Origin: Gnetum montanum
Lineage: Eukaryota > Streptophyta > Gnetopsida > Gnetales > Gnetaceae
DNA: 58,214 bases
NCBI GenBank assembly: GCA_015680685.1
Contig: MNCI01011050.1
Span: 301,314-359,527, forward strand
Direction: 5' to 3'
Under the pieces are notes generated by a model. That model was not told the origin of the DNA, made no database searches, and saw nothing but the letters and a program-made list of their open reading frames with translations. The position numbers were made by a program, and so were the translations under genes. Position 1 is the stretch's first letter. Every line of letters starts with the position of its first letter. Shown here one piece after another: positions 48,116-57,538 of this stretch.

Positions 48116-49716
48116 GCCTAAAACAAGTGAAATGTAGTCACCAGAACAGCATGTCCAACTATAAGTGTTGGCAACCATTTGGGACACGAGTGCCAACGAG
48201 TGTCCTCGAACAGGATTTAGGTGCCTACTGGTCTCTGGCAACACAAGGGCCCAGATTCCTCCAAATAAACTCAGTAGTTAATGTGAGTATGTGTGTGTGC
48301 TGTAACAGTGTGCAGTTGTGAAAAATGAAATGATTGCGTTGTGTGTAAACTACAAATGACTTATCAATAAGAGATTCAGCCAACTTTGCCAAGTACTGTG
48401 AGTTGTTGAGAGGTCCTATTTTGTTTAATTGCCTAGTCTATGCGGTCCTTATAATACCTACTTGTAACAAATAAATTTTTGCAAAAAAATTTGAGCACAA
48501 CTTTGTGAATCTACTTCTAATTTTCCCGAGAGAAAGAGAAAGTTCCACAAGAAAACTAGAAATAGAGCAAGATTCAATCGAAATTAGAGATAAGAAAAAA
48601 AGAAAGTAGATTTGTGTAAAGATCTCAAATATTTAAACAAGGAAAATGATTCGAGTAAAAACTTCGCAATAAAGCTTTCCCAAATTCAATAACTACGAAT
48701 TGTTATTGACTTCCAAGGTCCAAATAAGCAATTTCTTCAAGACAATCCTACTATGCTACCAAAAAATTGCTGCGTAAACTATCACGTACGAGACTCCATT
48801 TTGGCTAGATAATGGATGTCAACAATTGCATTCAATAGAACCTTCAAAAGACTTGACAATTTCTGATTGAAATACCATGGAGATTCACTTTAAAGATAAA
48901 AAAAAGCTATTCTGGTCCCATCAAAATACTAAATATTTTCTAAACCCTCTTGACTATTGAATCGTTCAATGGCTTGACTACAAGTAGAGGCTCTCTTACA
49001 ACAATCCTAATAGCGGTTCTTATACGTTGCACAATAATCAAATTCACTACTAAAATGCTCTTAAGGCTTTCAAACACAAGCTCGTCTATGGCAAAATTTT
49101 AATAGAAATTTTCAATTATGCAACAAGAACAATAAGAGCAATCTAAAAATCCAAAAATTACTTGCCAAGGATGATACTATCTAAACCACTAGCTAAATAA
49201 TTTAAACAAAATAAAAAAAATAAAAAACATAACTCACAGGACTATGATAAAGAGGCTGAAATATTTTCTTTAGCAAGTCATCTTACAAGCAATCTTTCAC
49301 AATGACTTCTTTACAAATCTTCCAAAAGTGTGTCTCCAAGTGAGAGCTCCCAAAAGTGTTATATCAATGTCTTCTCAAAAGTTTCCTCTTTTTTCTTATC
49401 CCTGAAGCCTTTTTATAGGGTTCAAAAGGTAGTTACATACTCAAAAATATCTTAGCTAACTTCTCTCCCAAGTAACTTTCCCAACAAGTTAGGAAGTATT
49501 AACTTAGGAAGTTAGGAAGTTAGGAGAAATATTGCAAATATTGCTTTTGTGAATAATGAAAATAAATCCAATAGCTCCATATAATTGTTATTTTCATTTT
49601 TATTTGTTTAGAATTTTTAAGTTTTGAATACTATTGAAGCCCTAGTAATTTTATGAACAAGGTGATGGTAAAAAAGATAATACAATATCCACCTTGGTGT
49701 AGACGTTGGTGGTAGT
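48116..49716. other. Unresolved block, possible minus-strand LTR or fragment
   Basis: Moderately CpG-containing, unlike D. TATAAAAAG on the minus strand near 49,409-49,418 could be a promoter. An inverted pair GGACAC/GTGTCC lies at about 48,180-48,205, and GGAAGTTAGGAAGTTAGG repeats near 49,505-49,525. I found no primer site, no second copy and no domain. Element E starts at its right edge. Confidence 0.3.
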
Positions 49717-49963
49717 TGAAACACCATGAAAAAATTGCGAGTCGGCCTCAGGCAAAGATTCGCAATTCAAGCAGGGGCGCATGTCAGAAATCCAGAAGGG
49801 AGAACAAGACAGAGCAACACCAAGAGGCGCGTAGCATCAAGTCTTCAACTTCCTGCGCAGATTTCTACTCTTACTGTGTTTTCTCTATTTATGCCATATC
49901 ACGCGACGCTGCGCAATGGCGCTTAGCATGATTTTTACTTTGGCATAGGAAGAAGCTTAAGCA

Positions 49964-50416
49964 GCGTAATATGCAACTTCCTGTATATTCTGCTAAGTCT
50001 TTTGTTCAAGGCTAGATTTACGCTCTATTACGCACGGCAGCATAATAAGCTCCAGAACAGTCAAAAGCAAAGTCTAAGAAAGTGCGATTGCTCATCATAC
50101 GCTCATCACGCAACGCAGCGTATTGCATCGCCGAGCTAAGACATTGTTTACGCTCCATTACGCACGACTGCGTGATAAAGCGTAAAACAGCTTGAATCCT
50201 TTCTTTCCATGTTACGTTACGCTCATACACGCAATGCAGCGTGATGAGCGTAATATAACTCGAAGACAGCTAAGACATGCCCGACGTGCATCTCTTCTTC
50301 ACACGCACAATACGCGAACTAGCGTATTGTGCGTAATCAGGAAGTTTGCCCGACGTGTGTCTCTTCTTCACACGCACAATACGCGAACGAGCGTATTGTG
50401 CGTAATTAGGAAGTTT
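49964..50416 (+). repeat. U3 hairpin array with TTACGC/GCGTAA words (element E)
   Basis: Ten TTACGC or GCGTAA words (49,964; 50,018; 50,028; 50,148; 50,158; 50,180; 50,217; 50,248; 50,331; 50,400). Two tandem 69-bp units (50,279-50,347 and 50,348-50,416) each contain ACGCACAATACGC, a 6-nt loop, and the exact complement (50,303-50,334 and 50,372-50,403). Another hairpin spans 50,217-50,253 with 10-bp and 5-bp stems. Confidence 0.9.
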
Positions 50417-50503
50417 GACGCAAAAATGGTGAAACCAACAGCGCCCGAAACATTCGGGACACACGTCATCAGGGTTGCACCTTTTCCACAGAGCGTCGCA
50501 GCT

Positions 50504-50511
50504 TATAAATA
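50504..50511 (+). promoter_or_regulatory. TATA box of element E LTR
   Basis: TATAAATA, 90 bp after the hairpin array. Confidence 0.65.
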
Positions 50512-51192
50512 CCCCGTTTGACAAAGATACAAGGGTTGGCAAATCAGAGAAGCAAAGGCATTTTTCTGAGCACTAGAGCAGTTGTCACCTTTTGAGCAGA
50601 GATACAGAGAGCAGCGCTTTGGCTATTGTTGACAGCATCTTGCAACAGAAACAGAGCACAGTTCGCTTTGAGCACCGGCAACAAGAGTAATCGGTCTGCT
50701 GGGAAACACGCTATTGGTCAAAAATAGTTGATCAGTAGGCGTCAGAGCTTGACCTTCCTTGCATCCCGGCTTTAGCCTTCGAGGTAGATCGGACTTCTGT
50801 TTGGACAGTTTTCTTGTTGTTTTGTGCATTGCTTCACATCCAGTAACCGGGGTCTCCCGAGTGTAACGAGATATACAAAATACACATTTTTTAAGTCAAA
50901 GCGTAGATCTTGGAACTACGTGTTTCTCTTATGCCAGCCTCCTCTTATCGTGTTTAGCGTTATCATCGTCGCAATTGATCTACATCGTTTTCCCCTCATT
51001 TTTGCGATTCCTCGAATCAGATCGTTTCGCTAGATATTCATCGGTTTACTGATTAGTAACGACATGACCATTCAGGGCACCGCGGATTCGTTTTCCCAGC
51101 ATAGCCCTCGCACGGATTCGTGGTTAAAACTGTGTACACGGAATTTGTTCGGTATTTTCCAGCTGCTGACGTTTTTCGTCGTTACAGTTTTT

Positions 51193-51210
51193 TAGGGCTA
51201 GAAGGAGGGC
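51193..51210 (+). promoter_or_regulatory. Primer-binding site of element E, tRNA-Asn type
   Basis: TAGGGCTAGAAGGAGGGC six bases after the LTR end. Matches the tRNA-Asn complement except at three positions near the start. Confidence 0.7.
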
Positions 51211-51431
51211 CGTAAGGCTCCGATCCGAATACTTCGGATAGCCCTGGTAGCGATCCATACCCTAAACCGTAAACGTAATACCTCTACGGAAGTTTACAGC
51301 CAATCGCGTGGTATAGATCGGTCGCAAGGACGATTTCTTTGAAATCCAACAGGGTAGAAAGCCTATTTTGAGCTTTTGTTGCCAACCATTCCTTAGATCC
51401 GATTATCACTTATCGTTAATCTTAATACCCA

Positions 51432-54353
51432 ATGGATTCTTTGCACACAACCACAACTGCCATGGTCCCTACCGATCTGGGTGCCACATCTGTGAACCCT
51501 ATTGCAGTCACCCGACCAGCTCCGGGCGCAATAGAATCTCAAGGACCATTGCGCCGTTCATTGAGGCTCCAGGGAAAAGAGCCTATCTTCACGATTATAA
51601 CCCCTGAAGAATACAAGTTCATATGCGTTAAGATCCAGGTGAAGCTGGCGCTAAGCCAAGCCGAACTCGAAGCGAAACAGAACTTTGAGGTGCTCCACCG
51701 AGGGGGCTATGATTTTAAGCCAACAGCTTACGACATAATTCCCATGACCGAACACCAACACGAACTTATTACAAAGTTGGTCTTGGCCAAAGCCTAGGCT
51801 TCACAAGCTGTGATGGAGGCCCAGCATGGGGAGGAGGAAGAGGACGAATTTGCGACCCAGTTAGAACATTCGTTCCATACCCTAAGCCCCCAGACGTACG
51901 TAAATCCCCTGTTTCCTTTTAACGGAGAGGCTGCCTCTCTAAACACAGCCCCGACGGCATAGATGCACGTCCCTGCCTTTTCACAGGCTACTACGCAACC
52001 GTCTGGGCTGCAAGTACAAATCCCCCACAATAACGTGGGGGCGGTTTCGTCACCATGCGTACTTAACATCCCAGTGGTGGTCTCGGCGACCGTTGCGCCC
52101 CATTTTATTCATTAGATGCAACCTCACAACATATCCGCAACACGCCCGGCGTAGACCTTGTCATTTCCGCCCCCTCTGACCCAACAAACCGCAGCCGTTC
52201 AGCCACCAACTTACGCCCAAAAGCCTGCTGCAGGTCAATGGGCCAACCCAACGGCGCAACAGACCCAGTTTGTGGTGTATGGCGCGTAACCCCTGATCGC
52301 ACCAGCAACGTATGTGCCACAGGGGGTACCGCAGTATTTACATCCTTATCTCGCGTAGCAGGCGGCGGTCAACCCCGCTGCGCAAACCAGCAGGTGGTGG
52401 TCCTCACAGGCTCCCCCGCCTGTCGGGATCCCCGCCTCGCCAGCAGCCAGTCGACCTCGCCCGTCCTTTCCATTTCCTGGCACCGCCCTCCCGGTCCAAC
52501 CTCCTATGCCTTCCACGCAAACACCTCCGTTAACAGGCCTGGACCAAGCCTTCCAGCTGATCCAGACTCTAACCGAAGAGGTTCGACGCCTACAAGCCGC
52601 TGGTTTTGACACCGTCCAGATCATGGACTTTTACCAGGACGATCCGATCAGTGCAGTGGTTCCTATGGTGTCATTGCCGCCGGGGATGTCCCTACCTCAT
52701 TTTACCAAGTACAATGCGGAGGGAGATCCCAACGCTCACCTTGTCACGTTTAGATCTGAGTCCTTGTTATTGCAACAGTGGCCACACACTATCGTCCGCA
52801 TCTTTGCGATGTCGTTAACAGGGAAAGCTTTGGATTGGTACCGAGCCCTCCCAGGCTCCTCCATCTCAACCTTGGAAGAGCTGCTGACCCAGTTTGTGAC
52901 CCGCTTCAAATACAATTTAAAGCTGAAAGTTACACTGGATCAGCTCATGGGGGTGAAACAAGACCCGCTCGAGCCCGTCCAAAAGTTTATACAGCGCTGG
53001 AACGCTACCTTGAACGAGATCCGCGAGCCGATCGCGGACTCACATATGTTGGCTATGTTCAAGGGGGCAGTCAATGACTTCATTAAGTCAAAGCTGTACT
53101 ACCTTTCCCCTAGTAATTTACATTAGGCCTTCGCACAAGTTAGAAGCATCCAAGATGCTGCGGAGGTCAGCAAAGACCCGGCGTATGTCGCCTATAAGAA
53201 TGCACATAACAAGAACAAAGACAAAGGCAAAGTAGCGACAACGACAGTAGCTGCAATGACTGAGAGTACAAAGACGAAAAACAAAAAGGCACCCACCGCG
53301 CCACCTGAAACCACGACTGGTGCCGGCACCAGTTAGGACATGGCGGCTCCTGAAAAGGCCCCCCAGCCTAAGCCAAACTTTGAGCGTAAGGATCGTTCGA
53401 AGTACACGGCATTACCTGTAAAGCATTCTGAACTGCTGAAACAACTATTAGGGGCAGGGCACATTCAACCTAAGAAGGTGTCTGAGGAGGCTCTGAAGCA
53501 TCATAGACGCAATTGTGAACTGCTGAAGAACCCTTCTTTAGCCTTACCTAACGAACCACCAGTTCCGAGATCTTTCAGGCTGGACCGTTTCTATGACTAC
53601 CACCAGATGTGTGGTCACGATACGGATTATTGATGGGCGTTGAAAGATGACATTCAACGAATGCTAGATGAGGGTTTGCTCAAGTTGGATGCTAGAAACC
53701 CGACGCGTCCGGAAAACCAAACATTGCACAACGATCCTTATACAATCACTGTGGTGAGTACAGACAGTGAGAAAAGGGAACCGCCAAAACAGCCTTTTGT
53801 TTTGCATGTCCCTGCTAGCTCACAAAGTGGGTCAACTACCTTATCAGTAGCCAGCGGGGTCTCGAGGCCGCCCTTCATTATACGAGCACCTTCCCGGACG
53901 CATTCTCAGTCACGCAGCGACGGTCAAGCCGTAGTTTTGTCCGCACCCACGCCTAGGGCACCCTTAATTATTAGGGCGTCAAAGCCACAGGCTGCTCCTC
54001 TCACGCAGGGGCAGACCTCCCACCAAAAGCGTCGACCCTCACCTCCTAAAAAAAAGGGAGAGGACACATTAGTTAATGCAACGAAAGACCACTCTACGCT
54101 CGGCTTCCCTAAGCCTAGGCCCCTGGCTTCTGTACCTTCACCTGCACCTCAGGGGCAGGATAAAGGTGTGGAAATGCCTTCTCTTGGCAAAAAGAAAAGC
54201 AACCCTCTGACCAACACCGTTCCACCTCGGGAGATCCGTCTTTTGGGCCAAATGGAAGAGGACAAGGGGGAAAAACAACCTAGCCAGGAGAGGGACCTCC
54301 TCGACGCATTTACGCAAGTCAAACAGGCTCTCAAAAAAAAAACACAACGTTGA
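51432..54353 (+). pseudogene. Element E gag (Gag-Pro polyprotein, gag part)
   Basis: One continuous frame from ATG 51,432 (MDSLHTTTTAMVP) to 54,353, interrupted by stops at 51,795, 51,960, 52,113, 52,152, 52,287, 52,356, 53,124, 53,334 and 53,631. Seven of the nine are TAG. N-terminal SLRLQGKEPIF, acidic EEEEDEFATQ, Pro/Gln-rich middle, then the capsid-like domain 52,620-53,123: FYQDDPISAVVPMVSLP, MSLTGKALDWYRALPGSSIS, LLTQFVTRFKYNLK, VNDFIKSKLYYLSP. Lys-rich end near 53,220. Knuckle-like FYDYHQMCGHDTDY. Pro-rich PFVLHVP and PFIIRAPS. Frame is lost at a run of ten A (54,333-54,342). Confidence 0.85.
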
Positions 54354-55183
54354 GCCTTTACAACCCGCTTATGACGTCTCGAGAACACCGTGAGGCTATG
54401 GTTCGCATGCTGACATCCATATTAGTGGATGAAAGCTTGCCAGCGGAGGAGGAAGCCATACACGCTGTCATGTTTCCTTCCGAAGCTGAGCAACCTACGC
54501 CTTCCTCGCTGACCTTCCATGACGGGTCTATCAAAGACGATCCTGAGAAAGGTCAGGTAACCACTGAACCTATGTTTATCACTATCCGGGTCGGTCAATA
54601 CCGGATCCGGAGAGTGCATGTAGACGATGGCGCGGCTACCAACGTCATTCCCTATTCCATCATGGATAGGTTTGGTCTGGTCGACTAGATCACGCCCACG
54701 ATGACGGCCTGCGTAAAATCGTTTAACGGAGCACGGGTTCAGGTTAAGGGGATGGTGCGTATTGAGTTTGTGGTGGGGAATCAATTCCCAACAGAAGCCA
54801 CTTTCTTAGTCGTCGAGGAGATGTCAGGGTTCAACTTGATCTTGGGGAGGTCGTGGTTAGCCCAGCTGAGGGCGGTTTCGTCACCAATACACCAAGAGAT
54901 ACATCTCCCTTATGCCAGAGGGGAGGTTGTGATACACGGAGACGAAATCACCCCCAGGACCGTCAATAACATTAAGGAAGAACGGGGTTCGGAGATAGAA
55001 ACGACCGATGATCAAACCTGTCTCCAAACCCCACAACAAGCTGACAGCAATGTTGATGGTCTAGCTTGGGCTGACCTGCCATTTTCGGATGGCAGTGTAG
55101 AGGAGTCCAACCATAAGTCTCCTCGCCCTTACGCGACGCTCAACGTAAAGGCCATCAAAAGACAATTGCGTATCAATGGTTGA
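54350..55183 (+). pseudogene. Element E protease domain
   Basis: Continues gag in the -1 frame after the A run: SLYNPLMTSREHREAMVRML, then YRIRRVHVDDGAATNVIPYS (54,600-54,660, catalytic DDG), a TAG at 54,686, then FNLILGRSWLAQLRAVSSPI (54,830-54,890) and HQEIHLPYARGEV. It ends IKRQLRING at 55,183. D and C read gag into protease in a single frame at this point, so the shift in E is probably a one-base insertion. Confidence 0.8.
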
Positions 55184-55363
55184 ATGATGGTCTTTGCGTA
55201 CATTATCTTGTTCTTAACGGGTTATCATGGTTACTACTTAGCAATTTCATTTCACGTATTTTCACCTTACTTTTGTTTTCGGTTCTTATGCTGGTCATTT
55301 ATCTTCATGCCGTTGTCTTTTCATACGCATGGTATTCACATTTTTTTGATCACTTTAGCACAA

Positions 55364-55600
55364 TTACGCAAAATACTATACCGTATCAATTACGCTTTTG
55401 GTATTACGCTATGGCCCGCAACGGCCTTAAACTAGTCACGTAGATTTTTACGCCTTTATCTTTACGCTTGCTGTATTACGCTATGGCCCGCAATGGCCTT
55501 AAACTAGTTGCCAGAACTGTATACTATGCCTCTTTACGCTTGATCACGCAGTAGGCCCGCAACGGCCTTAAACTAGCCTCTAGTTTACGCAAAACCATAT
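55364..55600 (+). repeat. 19-bp motif and TTACGC cluster after protease (element E)
   Basis: CGCAACGGCCTTAAACTAG at 55,417-55,435, a one-base variant at 55,489-55,507, and a third copy at 55,558-55,576; spacing about 70 bp. The first two are preceded by TATTACGCTATGGCC. TTACGC occurs at 55,364, 55,390, 55,404, 55,448, 55,462, 55,476, 55,534 and 55,585. Confidence 0.85.
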
Positions 55601-55788
55601 CGCTATCACTTAAGTGAAATTTTCAACAATTACGTTCATACTCGCCAGGCAAAATGCAAAAAAAAAAAAGAATAAAAACAAGGTGTAACTGACATTCAAA
55701 ACATCCACCAGGTCTTATAACACGTCTTTGCAGCCATTCGTAGAATGATACTGCACTCAACATCAATAAAACTATGCGTAAATTACAA
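55601..55788. other. Short spacer between motif cluster and antisense gene end
   Basis: Contains an A run and AATAAAAAC near 55,655-55,680, and GCGTAA at 55,776. No coding sequence seen. This would hold the 3' end of the antisense transcript. Confidence 0.4.
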
Positions 55789-56054
55789 TTACGCATTTCC
55801 TCTACTGCCACTATCACCGGTATCCCTTAAGTCCGGGTCCAACGCTAATGGATCGTCCTCCAACGGGTCGTCATTTCTGGGAATGATTCTTTCATGAAGA
55901 ATGTCCTCTTCGTGAGGTCCTCGTTCCGGCGCTGGCTCCACGGGAGTACGCTCTTCATCGTTGCATTCTTCTGCCTCTTCCGCTTCTTCCTCTGCTTCCG
56001 CCGCTCCCTCTGCTAACTCCTCCGCTTATTCATCTTCCTTATCCTCAGCCGGTA

Positions 56055-56134
56055 CTTGAAAACAATAAGCACTTTAGCTACCCAAGACTTAACATCATAA
56101 TTAGAAACGTAAACTAAATAGTGCGTAGACTCAC
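56055..56134 (-). other. Predicted intron 4 of antisense gene
   Basis: 80 bp. Donor TCACAG before GTGAGTC (near-perfect consensus), acceptor TTGTTTTCAAG before TACCGG. The acidic reading frame after it is offset by one base from exon 4, so either an indel or a different splice form must be assumed. Confidence 0.65.
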
Positions 56135-56952
56135 CTGTGACGGCCCTGCTTCCGCAGCAAAGGGAAGCTTGTCCAGGCCAGCCCACAGGCGCTTCATAAT
56201 CTCTTCCTCCGTTAGATCTGGCCATACATCCTCTCCCAACGCAGCTACAGCCTTCACCTTCCCTTTCTCCACGCTGCTCCAGCTGGGTGGGTCCGGGAAG
56301 AAAGTAGGGATTGTAGCCTGACCCCCAGGGAGAGTCATTGCCCTTTCGAGGGACGCACTGACAGTCACCTACTCCTCGAACTTCTTGAAGGCATTAGAAG
56401 CTCCGATGATGTCTTGGAAGACTTCCAAGGACCGGGCCCTGATGGCAAGATCACGGTAGAGCTTCCGATAGGCAATGCTCTCCCGTTTGTACAAGTGCTT
56501 GTGGTCCTTCTCCTTTTGCCCCCATTCTTGCACGCTTGTACAATAATCCCTCCAGTCCTGGCTTTTCTGGGCTAGGAGTTCTATCTGCATCCGCTGTTCG
56601 ACCAACGCCCGACTGGTCTACACGCTGTTCTTGATGGCTGTCCAATATCGAGAGTGGTCGACAATAGCGGTACGTCAGTCTTCATCCCCTGTGGCCCGCG
56701 CCTGTAAGAAGTCACACCATGATTTTAAGTCTCCCACCTCTTTGGTCAAAGACTCAACCTTTTGCTCCAACCTCTACAGCCTCTTCCAAAGGGTTTCATT
56801 TACATCCCTACTTTCCCATAAGGAGCGTGTCGAGCGTAACGCACATTTACGCAATTCCTCATAAATGTGATGTGGCACGGCTGCTTCATTGGATGGTGGC
56901 TCTGCTGTGTCTAGATCAATGGGCTCAGTGGGATCCCATCGGAGGCGAGCTC

Positions 56953-57028
56953 CTAACAGGAACATCATCAGTATTGGTAACACATTATCACTGCGTAATA
57001 TCACAAACTAATTACAACCATAACATAC
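56953..57028 (-). other. Predicted intron 3 of antisense gene
   Basis: 76 bp. Donor GGAGCCG before GTATGTTATG, acceptor TTCCTGTTAG before GAGCTCGCC. Element D has an intron at the same protein position (43,676-43,500) with GTAAGAG and AACTAG ends. Confidence 0.75.
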
Positions 57029-57157
57029 CGGCTCCAGGTTCGACACGCTCGAGGCGCTCGATCATGTCGCTGACAACGTCTTCCATGAAGGAAAATTTAT
57101 TAGGGAAGTCTCTCCATGCTCTGCTCCCAGCAACAGACGTAGACACCTCCCCCTCTC

Positions 57158-57229
57158 CTGTAGCGTAATCCAGTTAGAAACCTCAGTTATTTACAAAAAA
57201 ATCCGGCAAACACGCTAACACGCCATTAC
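57158..57229 (-). other. Predicted intron 2 of antisense gene
   Basis: 72 bp. Donor AGTAAAG before GTAATGG, acceptor TTACGCTACAG before GAGAGGG. T-rich before the acceptor. GCGTAA (minus TTACGC) lies 3 bp from the acceptor AG. Confidence 0.7.
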
Positions 57230-57457
57230 CTTTACTGGTGATGGTGGCGACTTCACCGACATCTTCCGCATCCCTTTCCCTTTCACGCACTTGAGTCTGT
57301 GTGTTGCTGGTTCCAGTAGCTGAGGCCTCCTCATGCACCAGAGCCTGTACGCGGCTCACGCTAACAGCTGGGGCCTCTTCTTCTAAAATTGAGGCCCCCT
57401 CCCTACGACTTAGTGTTACTGCTCCCGTCTTAGGGGTCAGTTCTTCCGTAACTTTCA

Positions 57458-57538
57458 CTAGTCATGTCATAGCGCCTCCAACATATCAGTACAAAACATC
57501 TAAACAAACATTGCGTAATGTAATTCTTTCACGCTTAC
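57458..57538 (-). other. Predicted intron 1 of antisense gene
   Basis: Donor CCTG before GTAAGCGTG. Acceptor ATGACTAG before TGAAAGTT (an alternative AG lies near 57,480, and it would bring in a stop). Contains GCGTAA at 57,513. Confidence 0.6.

Larger units (their letters stand above)
49717..51186 (+). repeat. 5' LTR of element E
   Basis: TGAAACACCATG ... CGTTACA, 1,470 bp. Start word shared with C and D. TATA at 50,504-50,511, hairpin-rich U3, and the R-U5 part carries no long frame. Confidence 0.8.

Noticed and set aside
48116-49716. Endogenous pararetrovirus or copia LTR
   Set aside because: No reverse transcriptase, movement protein, coat protein or tRNA-Met primer site could be read on either strand.
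51432-54353. Reassigned TAG codon in this genome
   Set aside because: TAA and TGA also interrupt the frames, and older elements show all three stops; decay of CAG is simpler.
55180-55443. Two overlapping hydrophobic open frames after protease
   Set aside because: They lie across the TTACGC and motif cluster in T-rich sequence, with no counterpart in C or D.
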